Below are positions 17,228-27,552 of a stretch of DNA of 64,000 nt, piece after piece. The position numbers and the translations under genes are program-made. The DNA is from Capnocytophaga sp. oral taxon 863 str. F0517. GTDB lineage: Bacteria > Bacteroidota > Bacteroidia > Flavobacteriales > Flavobacteriaceae. The stretch lies in assembly GCF_000466425.1 (NCBI RefSeq), contig NZ_KE992155.1:1-64000 (forward strand), given 5' to 3'. Numbering within the stretch: the first letter of the stretch is position 1; every line of letters starts with the position of its first letter. Under the pieces are notes generated by a model. That model saw only the letters and a list, made by a program, of their open reading frames with translations. It had not been told where the DNA came from and ran no database searches.

Positions 17228-17836
17228 ATGACCGATACTTATAAAACCATCACACGACCCGTTACCAATATTATCTATAAGGATAAAAGCAGTAAGTTTA
17301 TAGGCTATTTGTATCCTATTACTACTGAAGAGGAAGTAAAAATGCACTTGGAGGCGGTTAAGAAAGAACACTTTTCTGCGAGGCATTGGTGCTATGCTTA
17401 TCAGTTGGGCAAAGAATACTTTACCTATAGAGCGAATGACGATGGCGAACCCAGCGGTACAGCAGGGCTACCTATTTACAGACAGATACAATCCTTTGAG
17501 CTGACCAATGTCCTACTGATTGTAGTGCGCTACTTTGGTGGGATTAAGCTGGGTGTGGGCGGACTTATTACCGCCTACAAAATTACCGCTCAGCTCACCC
17601 TACAAGAGGCCGAGATAGAGGAACGCACCATTGACCTTACTTACCAGATTGTCTTTGATTATAAGGATATGAATAAGGTGATGAAAATCATCAAGGATAG
17701 GAACCTCACTATTGTTTCCCAAACCTTAGAACTGAACTGCACGCTCCTTGTAGAGGTGCGAAAGGCTGAAGTCAGCTATGTAGAACAGCTTTTTAAGCAG
17801 CTTTATGAAGTTACTATCACACCAATAGAGGGATAA
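17228..17836 (+). CDS. YigZ / IMPACT family protein (UPF0029)
   Basis: This is a 202-residue cytosolic protein of the YigZ/IMPACT family. Bacterial members are structurally related to EF-G domain IV, and their biochemical role is not settled. The N-terminal UPF0029 domain is clear, with KSSKFIGYLYPI, the family motif RANDDGEPSGTAGLPI, and VVRYFGGIKLGVGGLITAY. A C-terminal DUF1949 domain follows (from about residue 135). The start at 17228 (MTDTYKT) is preferred over an in-frame ATG at 17195, because the promoter -7 box covers the latter. Confidence 0.93.
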   Translation: MTDTYKTITRPVTNIIYKDKSSKFIGYLYPITTEEEVKMHLEAVKKEHFSARHWCYAYQLGKEYFTYRANDDGEPSGTAGLPIYRQIQSFELTNVLLIVVRYFGGIKLGVGGLITAYKITAQLTLQEAEIEERTIDLTYQIVFDYKDMNKVMKIIKDRNLTIVSQTLELNCTLLVEVRKAEVSYVEQLFKQLYEVTITPIEG

Positions 17837-17924
17837 AGTTAGTAAAAATTAGATGATAAAAGAATGGACACACAAGTAGAAGATGTTTTAGATAGAATAT
17901 TGCAAGAGAAAATAGTGTTTTTTA

Positions 17925-17955
17925 TTGACTATTTTGTAGGAAAGATGTATCTTTG
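17925..17955 (+). promoter_or_regulatory. Promoter of aroC
   Basis: TTG at 17925-17927 and TATCTTTG at 17948-17955 have a 20-base spacer. The aroC ATG is 45 bases downstream of the box. Confidence 0.7.
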
Positions 17956-18000
17956 TACAGCCTACATAGAAAAAGAACTATCTGAATAAAAAATAGTATT

Positions 18001-19074
18001 ATGGCAGGAAATACATTTGGACATTTGTTTAGGCTCACTACCTTTGGTGAATCACATGGAGAGGCTATAGGTGGCGTGATTGATGGTTGCCCTGCGGGAA
18101 TCGCATTGGATTTCGAGGAAATACAAAGAGAACTTGATAGGCGTCGGCCTGGGCAATCGGCTATCGTAACTCAACGAAAGGAGGCTGATAAGGTGCAGTT
18201 TCTTTCGGGTATCTTTGAGGGAAAAACCACAGGGGTACCTATTGGGTTTATCATAGCCAATACCCAACAACATTCTCAGGACTATGACCACTTGAGGGAG
18301 CTATATCGCCCCTCTCACGCGGATTATGTGTATGAGCAGAAATATGGCTTGCGTGACCATCGTGGGGGCGGACGTAGTTCTGCACGGGAAACAGCCGTTC
18401 GCGTAGTGGCAGGAGCTATCGCCAAGCAGTTCCTAAAAAGGATAAAAATTACAGCCTATGTATCAGCCGTAGGGGAGTTATCATTACCTGAAGATAATTA
18501 TAGTCAGCTTGATTTTTCTCAAATAGAAAAAAATCCCGTACGCTGTCCAGATCCTATATTAGCTGAACAAATGGAAGCCTATATCAAAGAGGTACGCAAG
18601 GACGGAGATACCGTAGGAGGGATTGTTTCTTGTGTCATACAAGGTGTACCTGTGGGACTGGGTGAACCCGTTTTCGATCGCCTACACGCTGAGCTGGGTA
18701 AGGCAATGCTCTCTATCAATGCTGTAAAAGGATTTGAGTATGGAGGGGGATTTGCCTCTACTAGAAAAAGAGGTAGCCAAAACAATGATATATTTCTACC
18801 TGATGGTACCACTCGTACTAACTACTCAGGAGGTATACAAGGGGGCATTTCCAATGGGATGGATATCTATTTCCGTGTAGCCTTCAAGCCGGTAGCAACC
18901 CTTATGCAAGAGCAAGAGACGATCAATAGGGCAGGGGAGGTGGTGCAGTTCCAAGGAAAAGGCAGACACGACCCCTGTGTAGTACCTCGTGCGGTACCCA
19001 TCGTAGAGGCGATGTCTGCCTTGGTGCTCGCCGATTATTTGCTGATACACAATGCTTATAAGGAGCTTTCTTGA
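18001..19074 (+). CDS. aroC: Chorismate synthase
   Basis: AroC catalyses the last step of the shikimate pathway, conversion of 5-enolpyruvylshikimate 3-phosphate to chorismate with reduced FMN. It is cytosolic and tetrameric. The 357-residue length is usual. Signature motifs are present: [14 protein letters not shown] at the N-terminus, [14 protein letters not shown] and [13 protein letters not shown] near residues 103-135, and [18 protein letters not shown] near the C-terminus. Its 3' end overlaps the convergent uvrB 3' end by 19 bases. Confidence 0.98.
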   Translation: MAGNTFGHLFRLTTFGESHGEAIGGVIDGCPAGIALDFEEIQRELDRRRPGQSAIVTQRKEADKVQFLSGIFEGKTTGVPIGFIIANTQQHSQDYDHLRELYRPSHADYVYEQKYGLRDHRGGGRSSARETAVRVVAGAIAKQFLKRIKITAYVSAVGELSLPEDNYSQLDFSQIEKNPVRCPDPILAEQMEAYIKEVRKDGDTVGGIVSCVIQGVPVGLGEPVFDRLHAELGKAMLSINAVKGFEYGGGFASTRKRGSQNNDIFLPDGTTRTNYSGGIQGGISNGMDIYFRVAFKPVATLMQEQETINRAGEVVQFQGKGRHDPCVVPRAVPIVEAMSALVLADYLLIHNAYKELS

Positions 19075-21059
19075 AGTTTTTCCTGAAGTTCCTTGAGTAG
19101 GTCTCGATAGTGTGCTGCTTGGATGAAGTCTAATTCTTTGGAAGCGGCTTCCATCAGCTTGCGAGTTTGTTGTATTTCTTTCTCCAATTCTCCTCTGCTC
19201 ATAGGTTTGGTAGGGGAGTGTTCTTTCTTTTTTGGCGTATTTTCGTAATGAAATTCTGTAATAGGGCTTTTGCTGAGGGCATTTTCAATCTTTTTATGTA
19301 GCGGCTGAGGGGTGATGCCGTGGGTGAGGTTATAGTTCATCTGCTTTTCCCTTCGGTAGGCAGTTTCCTCAATGGTCACGCGCATACTATCGGTAATCTT
19401 GTCAGCATACATAATCGCACGTCCGTCTATATTACGGGCAGCACGTCCTACCGTTTGTGTCATAGAGCGTGCGGAACGCAAAAATCCTTCCTTATCAGCA
19501 TCCAAGATAGCCACCAAGGAAACCTCAGGCAAGTCTAATCCTTCCCTGAGTAGGTTTACTCCTATAAGTACATCAAAAAGCCCTTTTCTAAGGTCTTGCA
19601 TAATCTCAATACGCTCCAGCGTATCCACATCACTATGGACATAGCGACAACGTACCTCCATCTTTGTTAGGTATTTAGTCAACTCTTCCGCCATACGCTT
19701 GGTAAGGGTGGTTACCAATACACGTTGGTCTTCCTCTACACACTTCTGTATTTCTTCTAAGAGGTCATCTATTTGGTTTTTGCTAGGGCGTACCTCTATC
19801 TTAGGGTCGAGCAAACCAGTAGGGCGAATGACTTGTTCCACATATACACCTCCGCACTTCTGCAATTCGTAGTCTGCGGGGGTAGCACTCACATAGATTA
19901 CCTGATTTTGTAGTGCTTCGAACTCTTCAAACTTAAGCGGTCGGTTGTCCATCGCTGCAGGAAGGCGAAAACCATACTCTACTAAGTTCTCTTTTCTACT
20001 TCTATCCCCTCCGTACATAGCGCGTACTTGGGGAACGGTAGCGTGGCTCTCATCAATAACCATAAGGAAGTCCTTAGGGAAATAGTCTATTAGGCAGAAA
20101 GGACGACTTCCTGGTGGGCGCCTGTCCAAGTAGCGCGAATAGTTTTCTATCCCAGAGCAGTAGCCGAGCTCACGTATCATCTCTAAGTCAAAATTAGTAC
20201 GCTCTTCCAAACGCTTTGCTTCCAAGGTTTTTCCTACCGATTGAAAGAACTCTATTTGCTTGACTAAGTCATCTTGGATATCACGAATAGCGGCCTGCAA
20301 CACATCGGGAGAGGTGACAAACATATTGGCAGGGTAGATATTGAGCTTATCCAAGCGTTCTATAGTCTTATTCGTCTCACGGTCAAAAGATTCTATCAGC
20401 TCGATTTCATTCCCGAAGAAATGTACCCGAATAGGCGTTTCGCTATACCCAGGAAAGACATCGATGACATCTCCCTTTACCCTGAAATTCCCGTGAAGGA
20501 AGTCGGCTGTGGTACGCGCATAGAGGCTTTGTACAAGTTGGTGCATAAACTTGGTACGGGTGAGTGTTTGCCCTTCTTCTATAGAGATGACATTCTTCTG
20601 GAACTCCAAGGGGTTTCCGATACCATATAGGCAGGACACAGAAGCCACCACGAGCACATCGCGACGGCCAGAGAGTAGGGCAGAGGTAGTACTGAGACGC
20701 ATTCGCTCAATATCCTCATTGATAGACAAGTCCTTCTCTATATATACCCCCGTCACAGGGATATACGCCTCAGGCTGGTAGTAGTCATAGTAAGATACGA
20801 AATACTCCACTGCATTGTTCGGGAAGAACGCCTTGAACTCACTATAGAGCTGAGCAGCAAGGGTCTTGTTATGTGCTAAAACCAAAGTAGGTACCTGCAC
20901 CTGTTCCACTACATTGGCGATAGTAAAAGTCTTTCCGGAGCCGGTAACCCCTAAGAGTGTTTGATATTTCTCCTGGTCATTGATACCATTGACTAAAGAG
21001 GCAATCGCAGCGGGCTGGTCGCCCATAGGCTTGAAATCGGATACTAATTGGAATTTCAT
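19056..21059 (-). CDS. uvrB: UvrABC excinuclease subunit B
   Basis: UvrB is the DNA damage verification helicase-like subunit of nucleotide excision repair, loading with UvrA and recruiting UvrC. The 667 residues are typical. Walker A is GVTGSGKT (about residues 37-44). The damage-binding beta-hairpin is in [12 protein letters not shown], the Walker B/helicase motif is MVIDESHAT, and motifs V and VI are seen at [20 protein letters not shown] and [11 protein letters not shown]. The C-terminal UVR motif that binds UvrC is present (about residues 625-660). No TAnnTTTG box is seen immediately upstream. A hairpin separates it from the metallophosphoesterase gene upstream. Confidence 0.98.
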   Translation of the reverse strand: MKFQLVSDFKPMGDQPAAIASLVNGINDQEKYQTLLGVTGSGKTFTIANVVEQVQVPTLVLAHNKTLAAQLYSEFKAFFPNNAVEYFVSYYDYYQPEAYIPVTGVYIEKDLSINEDIERMRLSTTSALLSGRRDVLVVASVSCLYGIGNPLEFQKNVISIEEGQTLTRTKFMHQLVQSLYARTTADFLHGNFRVKGDVIDVFPGYSETPIRVHFFGNEIELIESFDRETNKTIERLDKLNIYPANMFVTSPDVLQAAIRDIQDDLVKQIEFFQSVGKTLEAKRLEERTNFDLEMIRELGYCSGIENYSRYLDRRPPGSRPFCLIDYFPKDFLMVIDESHATVPQVRAMYGGDRSRKENLVEYGFRLPAAMDNRPLKFEEFEALQNQVIYVSATPADYELQKCGGVYVEQVIRPTGLLDPKIEVRPSKNQIDDLLEEIQKCVEEDQRVLVTTLTKRMAEELTKYLTKMEVRCRYVHSDVDTLERIEIMQDLRKGLFDVLIGVNLLREGLDLPEVSLVAILDADKEGFLRSARSMTQTVGRAARNIDGRAIMYADKITDSMRVTIEETAYRREKQMNYNLTHGITPQPLHKKIENALSKSPITEFHYENTPKKKEHSPTKPMSRGELEKEIQQTRKLMEAASKELDFIQAAHYRDLLKELQEKLQESSL

Positions 21060-21071
21060 TTGAGGTAATAT

Positions 21072-21119
21072 AAAAAAATCAACTTAGAATAATCAAAAGA
21101 GTATTCTAAATTGATTTTT
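21072..21119 (-). terminator. Terminator after the metallophosphoesterase gene
   Basis: A stem of about 17 bp with one mismatch (AAAAATCAA-C-TTAGAATA against TATTCTAA-A-TTGATTTTT) surrounds a 10-base loop. On the minus strand it ends in a T run. It lies between the metallophosphoesterase stop and the uvrB start. Confidence 0.8.
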
Positions 21120-21137
21120 CATGTTCATGAGTAAATA

Positions 21138-22304
21138 TTAATCGTCTATCTTTTTAGCTTGGTTTTTGATTTCAGACTTCTGTCCATGAATATCAACGGT
21201 GTATTCTTGACCATTTTCTATGAGCAGTCCTTGTGTAGTTCCTTTGGCATGAGCGACATCCAGATCGATTACCCTTTTATCCATGAGATAGGTAACCGAT
21301 TGATGAAGGGTGTGTCCTATGACAAACTTCTTGGCCCCCATATTTTTGGAAATGGCAGCGAATACCGACTTTTTGATATCTTCTTTTCCAAAACCACGAT
21401 ACCACATAGGGCTTTTTCCAAACATATAGATAGTTTTTCCTATAGGATCAGCATATAAGGCTGCTTTTCTATTATTAAAATAATAAGTTCTGGCATACTT
21501 ATTGATTTCTTCTACTCCCATATTCAGATCATTTACTTCCTTAGAGATCCCTGCATGGAGAAAGACATAGTCACCAATCTTCTCCATGAGGTTTTTGGTT
21601 GCTAACCAACGTCCTAATTCCGTATCAGGCTTGTAGAAGTCGTAATATTCTTGTCCTAAAAAAGTAGCATTTTCCAAGTACTTTTTACGCACATAACGAA
21701 AGTCATTGTTCATATTCATAAGATCATGGTTACCCAAGATGAAATGAACCTTACCTCCTGCCTTTTCAGCCTGCTCCTCTAGGGAATAGATAAGCCATAA
21801 AGTTTGAGTGACAAGCAAGCCTCGATCAAAGAAATCCCCTACAGTGACTAAGTGTCCCTTCCCGAAAGTCCACTTATAGTGCTTGTCCATCACCTTATTG
21901 GCAATAAGGAAGTCCTTGAACTGCTCAAAACAGCCCTCAATATCTGAGATAGCGATGAGCTTCTCTGGCATAGAATATACCGAAGGTTGGTTTTTTAGCA
22001 ATTCCTGTACCTTGAAGGTGAAATATTCCTTTTCATCTACATAACACTTGAGTTTCTTGCCTGCAATAGGGAGGGAAAGTTCTTCACTTATCTTTATAGG
22101 CTGTCCATTCTTCTCTATAATCTGTTTTATGGTAGCCTTTTGGGTGTCATAAAAGATATAAGGGCCATCACAACCTACCGTAGAGGTGTCAGTATGTAAT
22201 CTTTTGGCAGAGAAATGCCCTTTTGTCTGTGCATTCATTGGTAGATTACCACCAAAGATAAGACAACCTAAGCAAAAAATGCGAACTAATGTTTTCATGG
22301 TCAT
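21138..22304 (-). CDS. Exported calcineurin-like metallophosphoesterase
   Basis: This 388-residue protein has a signal peptide (CLGCLIFGGNLPMNAQT, cleavage around residue 26), so it is probably periplasmic. The metal-binding motifs of the calcineurin-like fold are visible as ISDIEGCF (D-x-E variant of D-x-H, near residue 118), GDFFDRG (near 153), GNHD (near 197) and a later GHT (near 336). The first motif has Glu where His is usual. The substrate is unknown. Family members include Ser/Thr phosphatases and nucleotidases. An ATG at 22298 (MKTLVRIF) may be the true start instead of 22304. It follows the gene at 22311 by six bases and shares its promoter. Confidence 0.85.
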   Translation of the reverse strand: MTMKTLVRIFCLGCLIFGGNLPMNAQTKGHFSAKRLHTDTSTVGCDGPYIFYDTQKATIKQIIEKNGQPIKISEELSLPIAGKKLKCYVDEKEYFTFKVQELLKNQPSVYSMPEKLIAISDIEGCFEQFKDFLIANKVMDKHYKWTFGKGHLVTVGDFFDRGLLVTQTLWLIYSLEEQAEKAGGKVHFILGNHDLMNMNNDFRYVRKKYLENATFLGQEYYDFYKPDTELGRWLATKNLMEKIGDYVFLHAGISKEVNDLNMGVEEINKYARTYYFNNRKAALYADPIGKTIYMFGKSPMWYRGFGKEDIKKSVFAAISKNMGAKKFVIGHTLHQSVTYLMDKRVIDLDVAHAKGTTQGLLIENGQEYTVDIHGQKSEIKNQAKKIDD

Positions 22305-22310
22305 AAGAAA

Positions 22311-22865
22311 TTATATATCATCGTCAGTGTTCGTATATTTTTCTTGAATTTCCTCCCAACTGATGGGCTCTAAGGTGTTGAGATCCGTCTTATAAAAAGC
22401 ATTGAGTTTGGAGAAATAAGCATCGATGGTGGTATTGAGTTGTTCGCTTACATTTCTCCAACGAGCTATAAACCAGTTGGTAAAGATAGCCAATTTTTCC
22501 TGTCGGTATTCGATCAATAGGTCTTCGATTTCGTTTTCTTCCAAATCTGTTTCATATAGGAGGTCTTCCAAGTCTTCTTCTTCCACGACAAACTTATCCG
22601 AGGGGAAGTGCTTTTCATCCCTTTCGGTAGGGAGTAGGAGTATATCAGAGATTATTTCACTTTTTTCTCCCAAAGCCCAAAAGGAAATAGTCAAATCCTC
22701 ATGGTCATACTCAAAGCAAAAAGCCCTTACATGCCCCACCTGCTTTCCCTCAAGATAAGGAATAGAGATGTTCATAAGCAACTTTTTCAGATCCCGCTCC
22801 ATATATGGAGAGTATCTTTCTAAATCACTTATAAAGATTTGCTTGAGCTTTTGGGGGAGATCCAT
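22311..22865 (-). CDS. Hypothetical acidic protein
   Basis: I do not recognise this 184-residue protein. It is strongly acidic, with a Glu/Asp-rich stretch around residues 94-118 (VVEEEDLEDLLYETDLEENE). There is no signal peptide or membrane segment. It looks like a soluble mixed alpha/beta protein. It is the first gene of a two-gene operon with the metallophosphoesterase. Confidence 0.75.
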   Translation of the reverse strand: MDLPQKLKQIFISDLERYSPYMERDLKKLLMNISIPYLEGKQVGHVRAFCFEYDHEDLTISFWALGEKSEIISDILLLPTERDEKHFPSDKFVVEEEDLEDLLYETDLEENEIEDLLIEYRQEKLAIFTNWFIARWRNVSEQLNTTIDAYFSKLNAFYKTDLNTLEPISWEEIQEKYTNTDDDI

Positions 22866-22882
22866 AAGTATAGATTTTGAGG

Positions 22883-22890
22883 CAAAGGTA
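22883..22890 (-). promoter_or_regulatory. -7 box upstream of the 22865-21138 operon
   Basis: On the minus strand this reads TACCTTTG, an exact TAnnTTTG match, 17 bases before the ATG. It lies just after the last gene of the polysaccharide operon. Confidence 0.6.
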
Positions 22891-22901
22891 CGAAAATTAT
22901 T

Positions 22902-23705
22902 TTATTTCCTAAGAAATTTATATATTGTTTTTAATATTTTAGTAGGTAATATCCTTGGAATAACACGTAGGAGAAAAGTAAAGAAACCTGAAAATATATT
23001 CTGTAGTTTTAATTCTCTTTTTAATTTGAAAAGATCCCATTCTCCTTTGATATAATTAACTCCTCTTCTACGAGCAATCATATTATTTCCTATACGAGCA
23101 TAGACAAGAATATCATTAATATTTTCGACTTTATATCCTTTGGCGATTATGCGTAGCCATAAGTTATAATCTTCTAATAGATACGCCTTATATCCACCAG
23201 CTTCTATAGCCACCTTTTTTTTATAAGCTACAGTCATGTGGTTAAATGGTGATCTGTATAGAGAATATCTTTTGATTGCTTCAGTTCCTATAGGTACTTT
23301 TCTATAACTAACAAGATCTTTAATATTATCATTAAATTCTGCTATATGCGAACCTAATAGTACTATATCTGGGTTTTGCTTAATAAAATTTATTTGTTTT
23401 TCAAAACGTTCAGGTATACAAATATCATCAGTATCCATTCTAAAAACCCACTCATAAGAACAATTTTTTAGTCCTTCATTGAAAGCATTTCCCATACCTA
23501 CATTTTTAGGTAATTGGACTATTTTTATAGGTAGCTTTTCAGCATATTTATTTACAATACTCCCTAATTCAGGTGTAATGGGGCCATCATAAACTATTAT
23601 GATCTCAGTAGCTTGAACAGTTTGATTTTCTAAACTTTCAAGACATTCATATAAAAAATTAGGTTTTTCTTTGATGTAAAGAGATAATAATACAGAGAAA
23701 TTCAT
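22902..23705 (-). CDS. Glycosyltransferase family 2
   Basis: This 267-residue protein has a GT-A fold domain at the N-terminus: FSVLLSLYIKEKPNFLYECL, then IIIVYDGP, and the DxD metal site as RMDTDD (near residue 95). Members transfer a sugar from a nucleotide donor to a growing glycan on the cytoplasmic face of the inner membrane. The C-terminal 40 residues are hydrophobic and basic, perhaps for membrane contact. It is the last gene of the operon and overlaps the previous gene by 4 bases. Confidence 0.9.
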   Translation of the reverse strand: MNFSVLLSLYIKEKPNFLYECLESLENQTVQATEIIIVYDGPITPELGSIVNKYAEKLPIKIVQLPKNVGMGNAFNEGLKNCSYEWVFRMDTDDICIPERFEKQINFIKQNPDIVLLGSHIAEFNDNIKDLVSYRKVPIGTEAIKRYSLYRSPFNHMTVAYKKKVAIEAGGYKAYLLEDYNLWLRIIAKGYKVENINDILVYARIGNNMIARRRGVNYIKGEWDLFKLKRELKLQNIFSGFFTFLLRVIPRILPTKILKTIYKFLRK

Positions 23706-24448
23706 TTTTTGATAATTTTTCTAATTAAATTTACTATTTTCTTGTGATTATTTCTACCTACTACTCTAATAATAAATTGATGTAAAATAATTTTTATTTT
23801 ATTTGCAAAATTACTTTTAATCCAACTACCATCAAAATGGTGTATACATACTGTATTACTTGTTATATATATATCTTTTGTATGAAAACTTTTAGGTGAA
23901 AAATATTCTGAAGGATAGATACTAATTTTATCATCTTTGAAAATTTTAGTTCTATTAAAATTTTTTATATTTAGTGTTTTCTTTAATTCCTTCTCAACTA
24001 TTAAGGGTAAAGGTTTAGTATCAAAAGAATTGTCAGGCTTTATAAAATGTCTATCTTTATAGTGGTTTAAGCATTCTTCGATCCATAGAGTTCCAGGCTC
24101 AGTTCCAATTATAGCAGGTTCTATATCGCCACTAGTTTCAAATCCTATAAAGGATTTATAATTAAGAAACGGATCAAATGACCTTATAACTTCTACATCA
24201 GAATCCAGATAAATACCTCCTTCTGTATAAAGGGCATATAATCGAATATAATCTGCTGCAAAAGCATATTTTTTAGTCTCAAAGCATTCTTTTGTCCATA
24301 AACAAGAATTAATATCAAATTTGTTTAAATCCCATAATATAATTTCATAATTAGGTAATTTTCTTTTCCAAGAAGCTAAACACCTTTGTGTTAATTCAGG
24401 TAAAGGGTCATTACTTAGCCAACAGTAGTGTATTTTTTTAGGAATCAT
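23702..24448 (-). CDS. Glycosyltransferase with DXD sugar-binding region (GT32-like)
   Basis: This is a 248-residue protein. The start IPKKIHYCWLSNDPLPELTQ is typical of the Gly_transf_sug / GT32 group seen in capsule clusters. The DxD motif is in YTEGGIYLDSDVEVI (near residue 75). It likely adds a hexose or similar residue to the repeat unit. It overlaps the upstream glycosyltransferase gene by 11 bases. Confidence 0.88.
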   Translation of the reverse strand: MIPKKIHYCWLSNDPLPELTQRCLASWKRKLPNYEIILWDLNKFDINSCLWTKECFETKKYAFAADYIRLYALYTEGGIYLDSDVEVIRSFDPFLNYKSFIGFETSGDIEPAIIGTEPGTLWIEECLNHYKDRHFIKPDNSFDTKPLPLIVEKELKKTLNIKNFNRTKIFKDDKISIYPSEYFSPKSFHTKDIYITSNTVCIHHFDGSWIKSNFANKIKIILHQFIIRVVGRNNHKKIVNLIRKIIKK

Positions 24449-25520
24449 TTCTATCTAAGGTGTTAAATAAATCTATCCATTTATTACATATAATATCTTT
24501 ATCAAAGCATTTTGCTAATTGTTTTGCTTTTTTTCCCATTTTCTTTCTCAGCTCAAAATCATTACATAGTATATTTAGTTTCTCTACCATCATTTTTTTA
24601 TCATAACAAGGTATCAGAAAGCCATTCTCTCCATCTTTAATAATCTCTGAGGGACCTGTTTTGCAATCATAAGCAATCATAGGTAAACCACATTCTGAGG
24701 CTTCTAATAGCACCATTGGTAATCCTTCAAAACGAGAAGTCATTAAATATATTGAAGCATCCATATAAGTAGAAAGAACATCGTTTGTTGCAGGTAATAA
24801 GGTAACTCTATCTGTAATATTGAATTTTTTAAGATAATTTTCTAATCTTTTATAATCACCATTACCTCTTATTTCTAAAGTCCATTCTTTGTTTATTTTA
24901 CAAAATTCTTTAAACATCTCCAACATTAAATCAAAACCTTTTTGAAAAGAAATTCTTCCTAGAGCAATAATTTTTTTTTCTACTAATAAGGCTTTTTTTT
25001 CAGTTTTAAAAGGCAAGGGATTATGAATAACTATAAAATTCTTATTGATTTTTTGTAACTGTGTAGCATCTTCTTCAGTTAAAGAAACAACTACAGATAA
25101 TCTTTTATAAAACAGTCGTCTAAGTAAATTCCAAAAAATAGAAACACTGAAAAAATAATTATGTTCACATCCTATTGTTTTAGTTAGATTTTTGTCTATT
25201 TGAGATAAAGCTAATAATATGTTAAGGTAAGTACCTATTCCTAATATATAATCAAAGTAATTTTTTCTAAAGTATTTTTTTAGGAGAAATAAGGATCTTA
25301 TTTTATTAAAAAGTTCTATTTTAAAGATATTTGTATTTAAGTAATCTATCTGAACTTTTTCATTTATCGGGAAAGAAAAAGTGTTATTTTCTCTTTTGCA
25401 GAGTGAGATAATAGTAATAGAGTATCCTTTTTTTGTAAAAAGATCTGATAGATTAGATACAACTCTTTCTCCTCCCCCTCCAAAGTGTATATCATGAACC
25501 AAAAATGCTATTTTTTTCAT
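24438..25520 (-). CDS. Glycosyltransferase family 4
   Basis: This 360-residue GT-B enzyme has an N-terminal acceptor domain with VHDIHFGGGGERVVSNL. The C-terminal GT4 donor-binding domain shows KIIALGRISFQKGFDLMLE, a DASIYLMTSRFEGLPMVLLE retaining-type EX7E-like motif (SRFEGLPMVLLEA), and CGLPMIAYDCKTGPSEII. It overlaps the Wzy-like gene by 29 bases. That suggests translational coupling. Confidence 0.93.
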   Translation of the reverse strand: MKKIAFLVHDIHFGGGGERVVSNLSDLFTKKGYSITIISLCKRENNTFSFPINEKVQIDYLNTNIFKIELFNKIRSLFLLKKYFRKNYFDYILGIGTYLNILLALSQIDKNLTKTIGCEHNYFFSVSIFWNLLRRLFYKRLSVVVSLTEEDATQLQKINKNFIVIHNPLPFKTEKKALLVEKKIIALGRISFQKGFDLMLEMFKEFCKINKEWTLEIRGNGDYKRLENYLKKFNITDRVTLLPATNDVLSTYMDASIYLMTSRFEGLPMVLLEASECGLPMIAYDCKTGPSEIIKDGENGFLIPCYDKKMMVEKLNILCNDFELRKKMGKKAKQLAKCFDKDIICNKWIDLFNTLDRNDS

Positions 25521-26616
25521 TTCTTATAGAATTAAATTTTAATAGATAGAGAATAAAAATCATTTCAAAACTTGGAACTATCAAAAAACGTACCCATAAT
25601 ATAAAAGTATAAAGTAATAAAGGAGCTATTATAATAATATTTTTTTTATCAAAAAAGTTATTATAAATAGATATAATAAATAAAAAGCATAAACAAGTAA
25701 AAATATAACCATACTCAGCTATAGCCATTAAAAACTCATTATGGGGCATTAAACCATATTTGTTAGAATATTTAATAGATTTTCCCTTAGAGATTTGTCC
25801 ATACCCAAATTTTAAATTTTCATCCTTTTCAATAAATAGTCCGACTATTACTTTTGAATTAATCATAAAACGTAACATATTAGAACCATCATTTAGTTCA
25901 GTAATCCTACTAGAATCTGTCTTATAAGAACTTTCAATTTTAATATTTGACAAGAACCAAAAGTTAAAAATAAAAAAAAATATAATTATTAATCCATATA
26001 TATATTTAAAATTAATTTTAAATATAAAGTTAGGTAGAAACTTTCTTGTGAAATTAAGAATGTAATATAGTGTAATTGCAAAAATGAGTAACCTACTTAA
26101 TAATAAAAAGGAAGCTAAAAAAACAAAAATTACACCAATTTTTTTCTTAGTTAAAATACTTAATAAAAAGAAAAGAAATAAATAAGCTCCAGAAAGGTTT
26201 ATTTCATACGATAAATTAGGTCTTCCATCCTCAGTTCTTAATATAAGTAACTGAGTAGTCATTGAAACTATAGATAAATAATACAAAATATTAAATAATC
26301 TCTTATCTTTATAATTCTCAATATTAGTATCTTCTTTGATAATAAAAACTCCAAAGGTACATAACATTACATTTATCACAGAGGATTGATAACTTCCATT
26401 TAGTATTACTAATAGAAGACCTATAATCAACAAATGTATCTTTATAATAGAAGAAAATGAAATCTTATGATTATACATCAATACATAAGCATAATAAACA
26501 AAGAACACTCCTAAACCTATCCTAAATATTTTTTGTAAAACTTCAGGCAATATGAAAAATATTACAAAAAGTAAATAGAAAATATATTTATTTATTGTTT
26601 CAATCTTTAAAAGCAT
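25492..26616 (-). CDS. Wzy-like O-antigen/capsule repeat-unit polymerase
   Basis: This 374-residue protein is very rich in Ile, Leu and Phe with about 10-11 membrane segments. It has a larger soluble loop around residues 220-285 containing SSRITELNDGSNMLRFM and MPHNEFLMAIAEYG. The H-N-E pattern in that loop fits the Wzy_C ligase/polymerase group. Sequence conservation in this family is low, so the call rests on topology and on the flippase and glycosyltransferases around it. Its A+T content is among the highest in the window. Confidence 0.75.
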   Translation of the reverse strand: MLLKIETINKYIFYLLFVIFFILPEVLQKIFRIGLGVFFVYYAYVLMYNHKISFSSIIKIHLLIIGLLLVILNGSYQSSVINVMLCTFGVFIIKEDTNIENYKDKRLFNILYYLSIVSMTTQLLILRTEDGRPNLSYEINLSGAYLFLFFLLSILTKKKIGVIFVFLASFLLLSRLLIFAITLYYILNFTRKFLPNFIFKINFKYIYGLIIIFFFIFNFWFLSNIKIESSYKTDSSRITELNDGSNMLRFMINSKVIVGLFIEKDENLKFGYGQISKGKSIKYSNKYGLMPHNEFLMAIAEYGYIFTCLCFLFIISIYNNFFDKKNIIIIAPLLLYTFILWVRFLIVPSFEMIFILYLLKFNSIRNEKNSIFGS

Positions 26617-27550
26617 TTCTAAGATAGTTTATTTCTATATTGCGAAACATTACTTCACAAAAAAGAGGCAATGAATATTTTTTTAATATTTCTTCATCTA
26701 TAATTTGTGCTTTTATAGATAAGAAATTTTTTAAGTGTTTCATATTCTTTTCTTTTAATAAAAAAATATTAGAAGAATTAAAAAAATCATACTTTTCAAT
26801 AGAGGTGTTAGTCGTAATTAATTTTTTTTCCATGCCAATCACCTCAAAAGTCCGCATTGTAAGTCCATTTTGTCCTTTTATTGGAATATCAACAATTGCT
26901 TTAGAATGATCCAAAATATAGAACATTCTTTCTTTAGGTAGTGATTTAAAATGAATTTTAAAGAAATATTTATATAATTTAAAAAATTTACCTACAAAAT
27001 TCTTCCAATATAAAAAGATATAAAAATAGTAATTAATGTTATCTTCTCTACATTGTTTTTTTAGTTTTTTTATCACTTCTAACCTCTCTGGATAATAAGA
27101 GGCTACAGATGAAATATCATATTTAATAGAAGTATTACTTTCTTTCGTATTTACAAAAAACAAAGGTCTTAAAATAAGATTATATTTTTCGCAATCTTCT
27201 ATATCAAAAGAGTATATTCTATCAAATAAATTGAATATTTCAATAATGTGGGGATATCTTTTTAGAGTATCATATTGATATAATATGCGTTCAGCTTTAG
27301 GATTGGCTTCTTTAAAGAGTTCTAATATAGTTTTCTCAACAAATTCTCCTTTAATAACAAAAAGGTAGTCATATTCTTTTTTTACTATATTTCTGATAGT
27401 GGGTAAATCTTTATTCCATAGTTTTTTATTATCTCCTATAAAAGTAACTTCAGCCCCTTGACTCTCTAGCTCTGCTTGTATATCCTTTTCATACCCAAAA
27501 AAAATAGGCGCTATAAAAAGTACTTTTTTTGAATCTAAATATTTATCCAT
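26600..27550 (-). CDS. CgeB-like glycosyltransferase
   Basis: This is a 316-residue cytosolic protein. The N-terminus VLFIAPIFFGYEKDIQAELE and the later DIPIKGQNGLTMRTFEVIGM (near residue 225) match the pattern of CgeB/spore-maturation-type GT-B proteins found in capsule and LPS loci, where the latter motif is part of the donor site. The specificity is unknown. It starts 2 bases after the epimerase gene ends. Confidence 0.7.
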   Translation of the reverse strand: MDKYLDSKKVLFIAPIFFGYEKDIQAELESQGAEVTFIGDNKKLWNKDLPTIRNIVKKEYDYLFVIKGEFVEKTILELFKEANPKAERILYQYDTLKRYPHIIEIFNLFDRIYSFDIEDCEKYNLILRPLFFVNTKESNTSIKYDISSVASYYPERLEVIKKLKKQCREDNINYYFYIFLYWKNFVGKFFKLYKYFFKIHFKSLPKERMFYILDHSKAIVDIPIKGQNGLTMRTFEVIGMEKKLITTNTSIEKYDFFNSSNIFLLKEKNMKHLKNFLSIKAQIIDEEILKKYSLPLFCEVMFRNIEINYLRNAFKD

Positions 27551-27552
27551 AT

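Noticed and set aside
17864..17989. A 41-codon plus-strand frame between the YigZ-family gene and aroC
   Set aside because: It lies across the aroC promoter (17925-17955), has no recognisable family and no clear ribosome binding site. It is probably chance, though not excluded.
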